From: Acidiphilium sp. PA
Lineage (GTDB): Bacteria; Pseudomonadota; Alphaproteobacteria; Acetobacterales; Acetobacteraceae
Length of the DNA: 64,000 nucleotides
Direction: 5' to 3'
NCBI RefSeq assembly: GCF_026191915.1
Contig: NZ_JAIMBY010000001.1
Location: 186,001-250,000 of the forward strand
Part shown: positions 18,043-25,120 of the stretch, one piece after another
How the letters are laid out: every line of letters starts with the position of its first letter
Position numbering within the stretch: position 1 is the stretch's first letter
The notes under the pieces: generated by a model
What the model was told of the DNA's origin: nothing
What the model saw: only the letters and a program-made list of their open reading frames with translations
The model's database searches: none
Translations under genes and position numbers: made by a program

Positions 18043-18501
18043 ATGGTAGAGACAAAGAAAATTGACACCCCTCAACTTGAAGTTTGCGCAAGGCTTCGGG
18101 ACGCAATCAACCGGTCCGGCGGCATTCCGGCGGTTGCAAAGTCAGCAAATGTGCCGGTTTCGACCCTTCATGATTACCTCAATGGGACCGATATCAAGCT
18201 GTCGAGGGGAGCAAGGATCGCAGCAGCCTGTGGAATCTCTCTCGATTGGCTGGCGACAGGTGCCAAGCCCGAAGAACCAATTCATATTTCCGAGAACTCG
18301 ATATTTGGCTGCGAGATCCTGGAATCGACTGTTAACTTTTCCGCTCTTTTGATTTTGATACGTTCCTGCCAGGATGCGTACGCGATGACGGAAAAGCCCG
18401 TTCTGAGGGCTGTCTTCGAGTGGGTTTCTCCGCCTTATCGGATCGGTCACAAGCTAGCCGAGGTCAAAATCGAATTTAAAACTGGAGATGATTTGAAATG
18501 A
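18043..18501 (+). CDS. Phage-type HTH repressor without peptidase domain
   Basis: This 152-residue protein has an N-terminal XRE/CI-like helix-turn-helix: LRDAINRSGGIPAVAKSANV, then PVSTLHDYLNGT, ending with ARIAAACGISLDWLATG. This matches phage CI-type DNA-binding domains. CI-family proteins usually continue into an S24 peptidase-like domain; here the C-terminal 80 residues have no Ser/Lys dyad region I can recognise, so this is either a short repressor type or a truncated one. It is probably the immunity repressor of the Mu-like element, acting on the preceding gap. The membrane protein gene overlaps its stop by 4 bases. Confidence 0.7.
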   Translation: MVETKKIDTPQLEVCARLRDAINRSGGIPAVAKSANVPVSTLHDYLNGTDIKLSRGARIAAACGISLDWLATGAKPEEPIHISENSIFGCEILESTVNFSALLILIRSCQDAYAMTEKPVLRAVFEWVSPPYRIGHKLAEVKIEFKTGDDLK

Positions 18502-18971
18502 CCCGCGACCCGCTGCCCGATGGCCAATACGTCCTTCGACTACCGGATACGAGCGCTCAAGATGCAGAGGCTCCCGCACCGATCGAGCCCGGCGCGGCCG
18601 TCGACCAGCCGCGCAGCTGGTGGCAGGACGTATTCGACTTCCTCTACCAGACGATCCGCGCGTTGGTCATTCTTGGCGTGCTACTTCTGACAGCCTTTTT
18701 TACGCCGATCGGCTTAGTCATCGTTCTCATTATCATCGCACTCGTGCGCCGTAGCCGCCGCTCCACGACGGCCGCCGTTCAACGCGCCGTGCGTGAGGAA
18801 TTCGCCCGCCACGAGGCACCGAAGGTCACTAACGAGGAATCTAACGAAAACCGCGTTTATCGTGGCTTATTTCCGAGTTTTTTGATACAGTTTAGTCTTC
18901 CCAAACTGTATCAACATCCCAAAAAACGTAATGTTTTCAATGATACAGAATGGATAGGTATATTGTCCTAA
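18498..18971 (+). CDS. Hypothetical membrane protein of the prophage remnant
   Basis: This is a 157-residue protein I do not recognise. The first 50 residues are polar and Pro/Ala-rich. A long hydrophobic stretch follows (ALVILGVLLLTAFF and IGLVIVLIIIALV, separated by TP), suggesting two close membrane segments, then RRSRR and an amphipathic helix. The last 40 codons, after residue about 118, change to AT-rich, Phe/Lys-rich coding and include a perfect inverted repeat, so the 3' end may be a rearranged junction rather than the original C-terminus. It starts inside the repressor stop (ATGA), so it is co-transcribed with it. Confidence 0.5.
   Translation: MTRDPLPDGQYVLRLPDTSAQDAEAPAPIEPGAAVDQPRSWWQDVFDFLYQTIRALVILGVLLLTAFFTPIGLVIVLIIIALVRRSRRSTTAAVQRAVREEFARHEAPKVTNEESNENRVYRGLFPSFLIQFSLPKLYQHPKKRNVFNDTEWIGILS
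18883..18913. repeat. Perfect 11-bp inverted repeat with 9-bp spacer, plus extra half-sites
   Basis: TGATACAGTTT (18883-18893) and AAACTGTATCA (18903-18913) are perfect inverted arms around AGTCTTCCC. Further direct half-copies lie nearby: TGATACAG at 18941 and AATACAGTT at 18973. The arm-spacer-arm geometry resembles a tyrosine-recombinase core or a dimeric operator; it is AT-rich with no U-tract, so it is a poor terminator. Function is unproved. Confidence 0.6.
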
Positions 18972-19338
18972 TAATACAGTTCGCGGCTGCTCTGGCTTGC
19001 ATGAAACCATGATTTACCCGGCCCAAGGTGGCGCTCGACAGCTGGTCGCCTCTTCGCTAAACCGCAGAAAACCGCCATTTGAGCCGCATTGACCGCCTCT
19101 TAGGTCGCTCTTAAGACGCCCTTGGACACTGCGCCGGAATTCCCGCCAGGCGCACTGCAAACCGCCCAAACGCGCCCCGTAAGCGCCTCCAGGAGCCCAT
19201 CAGTGCGAACAACAAAGACCACCGATTTTCCGCGCGAAACCAACACGTTATCCCGCGACGTCCCGTTTGTTCCCATTCAATCCCGTTTCCCAGGTTGATG
19301 TGCCAACGGACATTCGGGCACCCACCCCAAGACCATTG
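18972..19338. other. Gene-free stretch with possible transposable-phage end
   Basis: No gene is recognisable. Near its right side TCCCG-containing motifs recur: TTATCCCG (about 19248), TCCCGTTTGTTCCCA (19261) and TCCCGTTTCCCA (19281), ending with TGATGTGCCA (19296-19305). Read on the minus strand this begins TGGCACATCA, followed by tandem TGGGAA...ACGGGA units, which resembles transposase-binding repeats behind a TG terminus of a Mu-like end. gshB ends just beyond. Confidence 0.35.
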
Positions 19339-20280
19339 CTACCGCTTCGCTTCGATGCGGTCCCAGATAGCGCTGGCGAGGTCGGTGCCACCGAAGCGGG
19401 CGACTTGTTGGATGCCGGTGGGGGAGGTGACGTTGATTTCCGTGAGGTAATTGCCGATCACGTCGATGCCGGTGAACAGCAGGCCGCGCTCTTTCAGGGT
19501 GGGGCCGATGCGTTTGCAGATTTCGCGATCGCGGGCGGTCAGTTCGGTTGGGCGGGCGACGCCGCCGGCATGCATGTTCGATCGTGCATCCCCTTCGACC
19601 GGTACACGGTTGATGGCGCCGAGCGCTTCGCCATCGATCAGGATGATACGTTTATCGCCGGCCCGCACGGCGGGTTCGTAGCGTTGGATCATCAGGGGTT
19701 CGCGTGACATGCCGAAATGCATGTCCATCAGCGCGCCGAGGTTTTCATCGTCGGGTTTGATCCGGAAGATCCCGGCGCCGCCGTTGCCGAACAGCGGTTT
19801 GACGATGATATCCTGATAGCGCGCCCGGAAATCGCGGATGGCGGCGCGGTCCCACGCGATCATGGTGGGGGGCATCAGGTCGGGGAAATCCATCACCAGC
19901 AGTTTTTCCGGCGCGTTGCGCACGGCGGCGGGATCGTTGACGACCAGGGTTTTGGGATGGATGTGTTCGAGCAGGTGGGTCGCGGTGATGTAGGCCATAT
20001 CGAACGGCGGGTCCTGGCGCATCAGCACGACGTCCATGCTGCCCAGATCGATCACCTGCGGCGCACCGGCGGTGAAATGGGCACCGCGTGCCCGTTCGAC
20101 AGTGACGGGGCGAACCCGCGCGCGCAGCACGCCGGCTTCGAGCCACAGATCGGAGACGAGGTAGTGCCACAGGCTGTGGCCCCGGCGTTGCGCCTCGAGC
20201 ATGAGGGCGAAGCTGGAATCGCCGTCGATATCGATGCTTTCCATCGGGTCCATCTGGACCGCGACCTTTAAACCGCTCAT
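19339..20280 (-). CDS. gshB: Glutathione synthetase
   Basis: This 313-residue ATP-grasp enzyme joins gamma-glutamylcysteine and glycine to make glutathione in the cytosol. It starts [21 protein letters not shown], which matches the family's 'MDPIxxI...DTS' opening. The ATP-grasp part shows [16 protein letters not shown], the metal-binding region near KRIILIDGE, and the end [15 protein letters not shown] typical of GshB. GGAGGG sits 4 bases before the ATG, so the upstream ATG at 20388 is rejected. It is probably co-transcribed with the lipoprotein and bactofilin genes upstream. Confidence 0.95.
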   Translation of the reverse strand: MSGLKVAVQMDPMESIDIDGDSSFALMLEAQRRGHSLWHYLVSDLWLEAGVLRARVRPVTVERARGAHFTAGAPQVIDLGSMDVVLMRQDPPFDMAYITATHLLEHIHPKTLVVNDPAAVRNAPEKLLVMDFPDLMPPTMIAWDRAAIRDFRARYQDIIVKPLFGNGGAGIFRIKPDDENLGALMDMHFGMSREPLMIQRYEPAVRAGDKRIILIDGEALGAINRVPVEGDARSNMHAGGVARPTELTARDREICKRIGPTLKERGLLFTGIDVIGNYLTEINVTSPTGIQQVARFGGTDLASAIWDRIEAKR

Positions 20281-20311
20281 GCGCCCTCCGCCTGGTGTTG
20301 CGCCGTCTCTA

Positions 20312-20656
20312 TCAGGAGGGCCGGTTCTGTTCCAGACTGGCCACGCAGGAGGATTCCGAGACGCCGCGCGGCATCGGCATGGCAGCACGCACGTGCGGCG
20401 CGCCGTCCGGCCCCGGGTACAGGATCAGGTTGAGCCGGCAGACCGGTGAATGATAGAGCCAGACCTGCGCCGAGCCATCGATTCGCTGCAGTGCCGGACG
20501 GCCGAAATCGGCCCGCAGGCCGCCGATGGTCGCACCGACCAAAGTGATCGGCGCGGCGTTGGTGGCCGCGCCGGTCGCTGCGCGCGGCGCCGGCGCGCTG
20601 CATCCGGCCAAACCAAGGGCCATCAGCATCACGGCGACGCACGCGCATTGCCTCAT
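20312..20656 (-). CDS. Small hypothetical lipoprotein
   Basis: This 114-residue protein has a lipobox signal peptide ([12 protein letters not shown]). The mature part has the pattern [20 protein letters not shown] followed by [17 protein letters not shown], reminiscent of small outer-membrane SmpA/OmlA-like folds where a strand pair ends with a short Cys-containing turn. Two Cys (PVC and SSC) could form a disulfide. I do not recognise the family. The start overlaps the bactofilin stop by ATGA, so translation is coupled. Confidence 0.65.
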   Translation of the reverse strand: MRQCACVAVMLMALGLAGCSAPAPRAATGAATNAAPITLVGATIGGLRADFGRPALQRIDGSAQVWLYHSPVCRLNLILYPGPDGAPHVRAAMPMPRGVSESSCVASLEQNRPS

Positions 20657-21261
20657 TCGGACTTGGCGGCGCCTTCGGTGATCATTTCGATCCGGCCAGT
20701 GATCTGACCGCCGTCTTCCACCTGCAGGCGCCGGCAGCGGGCGGTGCCGAGCACGCGGCCGGTCGCGCGCACGATCAGGGCGTGGCGGGCGGTGAGTGTG
20801 CCATCGATCGTGCCGGCGATCTCGGCTTCCTCGACTTCGACTTCACCTTTGAAGATACCGCCTTGCGCGATCGACAGCTCGGTGGCGTTGATCATGGTTG
20901 CCTCGACCGTGCCTTCCACCACCAGGCGTTCGGCGTCCTGCACGACGCCCTGCACACTGATGCCCCGGCCGACCACGAGGGTGCGCCGCTCAGCGGTATC
21001 GGGCGAGCGGCCCATCGGCGGGCGGAAACTCGCACCGGGCATCGGCGAGGCCGGCGGCACGGCGGGGGTTGCGGTCGGTTGGTTGGGGGCGAAGGGCGAT
21101 CTTGCCATGGGCGTCTCCTGTTCGGTCGGCGTTTCGGCGGATAAAGAAGGGGCGGGGCGAAATTCGGGCATGCTCAACCCGTCATCGACAGCGGCCTGCG
21201 ACGGCCCCTCGTTCGCCTTCGGTTGGGTCGGTTGCTCGTCGCGTTTTCTGAAACTGATCAC
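20653..21261 (-). CDS. Bactofilin family polymer-forming protein
   Basis: This 202-residue protein has a disordered Pro/Ala-rich N-terminal half and a right-handed beta-helix core. The core starts RRTLVVGRGISVQGVV and continues with regularly spaced G/V turns (VVEGTVEATMIN, IFKGEVEVEEAEIAGTIDGTLTARHALI), ending in LQVEDGGQITG. Bactofilins self-assemble into filaments without nucleotide and scaffold cell-wall or shape machinery. A GTG at 21261 with GGAGG 4 bases upstream is the best start; the frame is open further up to an ATG at 21333 with no such site. Confidence 0.85.
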   Translation of the reverse strand: MISFRKRDEQPTQPKANEGPSQAAVDDGLSMPEFRPAPSLSAETPTEQETPMARSPFAPNQPTATPAVPPASPMPGASFRPPMGRSPDTAERRTLVVGRGISVQGVVQDAERLVVEGTVEATMINATELSIAQGGIFKGEVEVEEAEIAGTIDGTLTARHALIVRATGRVLGTARCRRLQVEDGGQITGRIEMITEGAAKSE

Positions 21262-21479
21262 GGAACCTCCACTCGCATCGCGCTGAGCGGAGCTAGCACG
21301 CTCGCAACGCAACCGACAATCGGCAACGTGCAAAAAAACCCATGTTGTGCCGCAAGGTTCCGCAATCCCATCAAGTTGCTGATCCGCAATCCTTTGTCCA
21401 TCTGGTGGCGCAAATTTGGTTCTTCGCGCGGCTGATGATACGCCGCGTGTCTTCCCGCAACATTGGTCAGGACCCTCGC

Positions 21480-22463
21480 ATGAGCACGCTGCGCTACGAC
21501 ATCATCGGCATCGGTAACGCCATCGTCGATGTGCTCGCCGTCACCCAAGATGAATTCCTGGATCGTCATGACATGCGCAAGGGCAGCATGGCCCTGATCG
21601 ACGCCGCAACCGCCGAGCGCCTGTCCCGCGCCATGCCGGCGGGCAAGACCGCCTCGGGTGGGTCCGTTGCCAATACCTGTGCCGTTGCCGCCGGCCTTGG
21701 CGCGCGCGTCGCGTTTCTGGGCAAGGTCGCCGATGACGCGCTGGGTGCGGCTTTCGCGGCCGATCTGCGTGCCATCGGCGTCGATTTTCCGACCGCACCG
21801 GCCGCCGCCGGAGGCGCACCCACGGCGCGCTGCCTGATTCTGGTGACCGCGGACGGCCAGCGTACCATGAACACCTACCTCGGTGCGTGCGTCGATTTCT
21901 CCGCCGCCGACCTCGATGCCGATGCGATCGGCGCGTCCGCGATTCTGTATCTGGAGGGTTATCTGTTCGACCCGCCGCAGGCGCAGGCGGCATTTCGCGC
22001 GGCCGCACAGATGGCGCGGGCGGCGGGTCGCAAGGTCGCTTTGTCGCTGTCCGATGCGTTCTGCGTCGATCGCCATCGGGCCGGCTTTCTCGATCTGCTC
22101 GGCAGCGTCGATATCTTGTTTGCCAACGAGGCCGAGATTTGCGCTTTGTTCGAGCAGGATGCGTTCGAGAGCGCCGCCAACGTCGCCGCGCAGACTGTAC
22201 CGCTCGCCGTCCTGACGCGGAGCGAAGCCGGCAGTGTGATCATCGCGGGCGAGACGCGGCACCATGCCGAGGCGGTGCCGACGGTGGTGCTCGATACGAC
22301 CGGCGCCGGTGATGCCTACGCCGCGGGATTTCTGACCGCCCTCGCGCGCGGCGATTCGCTGCCATCCTGCGCGGCACTGGCCAGCGCCGCCGCCGCCGCC
22401 GCCATTGCCCGGATCGGCGCACGGCCGGATGCGGCGACGCTGGCGCGCATCGCGGCGGGTTGA
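21480..22463 (+). CDS. PfkB-family carbohydrate/nucleoside kinase (adenosine kinase-like)
   Basis: This 327-residue kinase has the two PfkB signatures: GGSVANTCAVAAGLGARVAF with GKVADDALG, and DTTGAGDAYAAGFLTAL near the end, whose Asp is the catalytic base. The N-terminal GIGNAIVDVLA opening and the overall pattern match bacterial adenosine kinase-like PfkB proteins, which phosphorylate adenosine or a related ribosyl compound in the cytosol. Sugar-kinase specificity cannot be excluded. The ATG at 21480 fits the family N-terminus; the frame is open upstream to 21342. It is divergent from the bactofilin operon. Confidence 0.87.
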   Translation: MSTLRYDIIGIGNAIVDVLAVTQDEFLDRHDMRKGSMALIDAATAERLSRAMPAGKTASGGSVANTCAVAAGLGARVAFLGKVADDALGAAFAADLRAIGVDFPTAPAAAGGAPTARCLILVTADGQRTMNTYLGACVDFSAADLDADAIGASAILYLEGYLFDPPQAQAAFRAAAQMARAAGRKVALSLSDAFCVDRHRAGFLDLLGSVDILFANEAEICALFEQDAFESAANVAAQTVPLAVLTRSEAGSVIIAGETRHHAEAVPTVVLDTTGAGDAYAAGFLTALARGDSLPSCAALASAAAAAAIARIGARPDAATLARIAAG

Positions 22464-22648
22464 CATTGCCATCCCGGAAATTCTGATCAGCGTTAACCGT
22501 TTGGCAACTCTCTCCTGACTATATGAGCGCATGAACTCCCGAGCTTGCCCTTCCGCCGTAGGCGCAGGCTCCCGCCAGTAAAATTCTGGCAACATGCATT
22601 CATCATCGCCGCCTGCGGGCCATCCGCGCGGTGGAAGGAGAGTAGATC

Positions 22649-22834
22649 ATGCTGGACTATACCAGAACCTGGCTCGCGGTGCGGGGCATCACGCTGTTCA
22701 ACGACAAGCGCGCCGTGACGGCGCTGGAATATGGGATGATTGCTGCGTTGATCGCGGCAGTAATCGTGGGAGTTGTTTCGTCGCTCGGTACGCATCTGAA
22801 TACTGCATTTGGGACAATTAACAGCAATCTATAA
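22649..22834 (+). CDS. flp: Flp/Fap-type pilin subunit 1
   Basis: This 61-residue prepilin of the Tad (tight adherence) pilus has a short basic leader ending DKRA, then VTALEYGMIAALIAAVIVG, the typical pattern of a cleavage site followed by xxxxEY and a hydrophobic helix. After cleavage by a prepilin peptidase the helix packs into the pilus fibre. The residue before the cleavage site is Ala rather than the usual Gly. GGAAGGAGAG lies just upstream. It heads the Tad cluster; the 185 bases before it presumably hold the promoter. Confidence 0.9.
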   Translation: MLDYTRTWLAVRGITLFNDKRAVTALEYGMIAALIAAVIVGVVSSLGTHLNTAFGTINSNL

Positions 22835-22864
22835 TATAGTAATGGCGAACCGACGACGAAATCA

Positions 22865-23029
22865 ATGGATCATAACATCACTGCACTCAGGATTTTTCTA
22901 GACAACCACGGCGTTACGGCCATCGAGTATGCGCTGATTGCTGGCTTGATCGCCGCCGTCATTATCGGGACGGTAGCTATGCTTGGAAACGGCGTGTTGC
23001 TTGCATATAATAGCGCAACTAATTTCTAA
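22865..23029 (+). CDS. flp: Flp/Fap-type pilin subunit 2
   Basis: This 54-residue second pilin is too short to stand out as a gene by length alone. The sequence around NHGVTAIEYALIAGLIAAV has the classic G / xxxxEY prepilin site and hydrophobic helix. It differs from the first pilin in leader and C-terminus (GNGVLLAYNSATNF) and lies in an AT-richer stretch. It could be a minor pilin or a diverged duplicate. It lies 30 bases after the first pilin, in the same direction. Confidence 0.85.
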   Translation: MDHNITALRIFLDNHGVTAIEYALIAGLIAAVIIGTVAMLGNGVLLAYNSATNF

Positions 23030-23075
23030 ATAGTTACGACAGATCGAAGCCAACTCTGTATAATAAGGTAGAAAA

Positions 23076-23924
23076 ATGTTCGTCAGAATCTCCTTGTTTA
23101 TTGTGTTGGCACTCGGTCTCGCCGGTTTCGGCACAGTGGCTTGGCTGGATCTCCGTCCAGCCAAGCCGCCAGCCGTCGCCGTTCAGAAAATCCTGCTGCT
23201 CGCCACCGCTCATCCGCTGCGCGCCGGCAGCCTGATTCAACCGTCTGATTTCACCACCGTCGTCCGGGCCGGCGGCGCACCGCCGGCCAATGCCGTCCTC
23301 GATACGCCGGCCAATCGCTCCGCCTACACGGGTGCCATGGTTCGCCACCCGCTCGAGGCCGGTGCGATCATCGAGGCAGGCGAAGTCATCCGCCCCGGCG
23401 ACCACGGTTTCCTTGCCGCCGTGCTGCAACCCGGCATGCGCGCCATCTCGGTCGGCGTGGATGCGATCACCGGCACCGCCGGGCTCATCTGGCCGGGCGA
23501 CCATGTCGATCTGATCCTGACCCAGAACCTATCGGCTCCGAATCTGCCGCCGGCGAAAAGCGTCGCCGCCGAAACCGTCCTGTCGGATGTGCGGGTCATC
23601 GCAATCGATCAACGGCTGGTCCAGGGGGCTAACACCAGGGGCAAGGAAGAAGCGATGGCGCGCACCGTCACGCTCGAAGTCACGCCCGATGAGGCCGAAC
23701 GCGTCGATGTCGCCGCCCGTCTCGGCCCCTTGTCGCTGGTCGTGCGTCCTACCGACTCGCCGGCGCGCCCGCTGCTCACCCCCCCGCCGCCGGTCTACAG
23801 TGGTCAGGTTTCACCGGCTCTCGCCGCGGTCAGCGCGCCGATGTCCGGCCGCAGCATAACGATCTACCAAGGTCCGGGCGAGCAGACGCAGTTCACCCCC
23901 GGCCAGACATCCCTGCCGCAATGA
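23076..23924 (+). CDS. cpaB: Tad pilus assembly protein CpaB (RcpC)
   Basis: This 282-residue protein has an N-terminal membrane anchor (LFIVLALGLAGFGTVAWL) and then an SAF-type domain (ATAHPLRAGSLIQPSDF). The RcpC/CpaB segment follows (RAISVGVDAITGTAGLIWPG then HVDLILTQ), a near-invariant motif of the family. It sits in the periplasm and works with the outer-membrane secretin; the family's partner CpaC is not next to it here, which is unusual. AAGG precedes the ATG. The cpaE start overlaps its stop by 4 bases. Confidence 0.92.
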   Translation: MFVRISLFIVLALGLAGFGTVAWLDLRPAKPPAVAVQKILLLATAHPLRAGSLIQPSDFTTVVRAGGAPPANAVLDTPANRSAYTGAMVRHPLEAGAIIEAGEVIRPGDHGFLAAVLQPGMRAISVGVDAITGTAGLIWPGDHVDLILTQNLSAPNLPPAKSVAAETVLSDVRVIAIDQRLVQGANTRGKEEAMARTVTLEVTPDEAERVDVAARLGPLSLVVRPTDSPARPLLTPPPPVYSGQVSPALAAVSAPMSGRSITIYQGPGEQTQFTPGQTSLPQ

Positions 23925-25120
23925 CCGCGTTTGAAACAAGTCTCGCTGGCAGACCATTCATGACGCCGGTATCGGCCGGGCTTGCAGAGCGCCCCGATTT
24001 CATCGGCTTCGTGCGTGATACCGAAACGGCCCATGTCCTGCGCGCCGCGCTCGGCCCGGCGTTTCCGGCCGGGCTTGCGCTGCATCAACTGAGCTTCCGG
24101 CAATCGATCGAGTGGCTTGGCGGCATTGCCACCCCCAGGACCATCCTGATCGATATCTCCGGCGAGGATCAACCGTTCACGGCCATGGTCCAGCTCGAAG
24201 CCGTGGTCGACCCCGGAACGAGAGTGCTGGTGATCGGTGAAAACCGTAGCGTCAGCTTCTATCGAACCCTGACCCGCAATCTGGGCGTCAAGGAATATCT
24301 GCCGAAACCGCTCGATGCCGGCATGGTGCAACGCGAGTTCCTGCCCTGGGCGACGGGCGATGAACCGGCAGCCGAACCAGCCCGCGGCGGTGCCGTGGTC
24401 GCGCTGTGCGGTGCCGGCGGCGGGGTCGGCGTGACGACGATCGCCGCCAATCTGGCGTGGCTGATCGGCGGCGAAACCCGGCGCCACACGATTTTGCTCG
24501 ATGCCGACCTCCATCGCGGCAGCGCCGCCTTGTTTGCCAATGTGCCGCCCAGCACAGGATTGCGGCACGCGCTCGAAGCGCCGGACCGCATCGATCCGCT
24601 GCTGATCGAGCGCGCCGCCCATCCGGCGACCGAACGGTTGCACGTTCTGGCCGCCGAAGAACCGCTGACCGAACAATGGACCCACCGGATCGGCGGTGGC
24701 CGTGCCCTCGCGGTCGCGCTCCGGCAGCGCTATAATTTTGTCCTCGCCGATATCCCGGCCCACCCGCTTGGCTTTGCCGGCGAAATCCTCGCACTTGCCC
24801 AGCAGCGCATTCTGATCATCGAAGCGACGGCGCAGAGCGTGCACCTGGCCAAATCCTGGATGGCGCTGCCAGCCGGCGCCATGCAGACGAGCCGGCCCGT
24901 CCTGGTCGTGAACAAATATCAAAAGCGCCGGGGCCTCACCGCGGCCCAGATCGAAGCCGAACTCAGCACCCCGGTTGCGGTGACCGTACCGGATATGGGG
25001 CCCCATGCCGCGCGGGCCGCCGATCTTGGCGAGAGCCTGATCGCGGCCAAAGGCAAATTCCGCGACGCCATTCTGCAACTGGCCAGAATCATTGGCGCTG
25101 CCCCCGGCGGGCCTGCATGA
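23921..25120 (+). CDS. cpaE: Tad pilus ATPase-like localisation protein CpaE/TadZ
   Basis: This 399-residue protein has an N-terminal receiver-like domain (FIGFVRDTETAHVLRAAL ... GVKEYLPKPL) and a MinD/ParA-type ATPase-like domain. It places the Tad machine at a cell pole in other bacteria. The P-loop reads GAGGGVGVTTIAAN: both lysines of the standard deviant Walker A (KGGxGKT) are replaced, by G and V, so ATP hydrolysis is doubtful. TadZ proteins often have altered P-loops, but losing both Lys is notable. The later LLDADLHRGSAA (Walker A') is kept. ATGA overlaps on both sides couple it to cpaB and cpaF. Confidence 0.9.
   Translation: MTAFETSLAGRPFMTPVSAGLAERPDFIGFVRDTETAHVLRAALGPAFPAGLALHQLSFRQSIEWLGGIATPRTILIDISGEDQPFTAMVQLEAVVDPGTRVLVIGENRSVSFYRTLTRNLGVKEYLPKPLDAGMVQREFLPWATGDEPAAEPARGGAVVALCGAGGGVGVTTIAANLAWLIGGETRRHTILLDADLHRGSAALFANVPPSTGLRHALEAPDRIDPLLIERAAHPATERLHVLAAEEPLTEQWTHRIGGGRALAVALRQRYNFVLADIPAHPLGFAGEILALAQQRILIIEATAQSVHLAKSWMALPAGAMQTSRPVLVVNKYQKRRGLTAAQIEAELSTPVAVTVPDMGPHAARAADLGESLIAAKGKFRDAILQLARIIGAAPGGPA

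Larger units (their letters stand above)
16743..19305. mobile_element. Remnant of a Mu-like transposable prophage, early/immunity region
   Basis: Between the IS and gshB lie, in order, a broken ParB-like gene, a Ner-like regulator (both minus strand), an operator-like gap, a divergent HTH repressor and a membrane protein (plus strand). A phage repressor divergent from ner, with ner leading into the transposition genes, is the arrangement at the left end of phage Mu; ParB-like genes occur in the early operons of some alphaproteobacterial Mu-like phages (from memory). The MuA/MuB genes and all morphogenesis genes are missing, possibly deleted at the IS side. Bases 16743-17025 hold no intact gene, though a +1 frame continues protein-like for about 50 codons past the ParB-like stop. 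Base composition is AT-richer than the flanks. Confidence 0.6.

Noticed and set aside
15685-19338. Integrase-type genomic island at tRNA-Arg
   Set aside because: No integrase gene and no second copy of the tRNA 3' end were found; the content fits a transposable Mu-like phage better.
22464-22648. Possible sigma-54 promoter before flp, given rpoN downstream
   Set aside because: TTGGCA is present but no GC at the -12 position with correct spacing; support is too weak.
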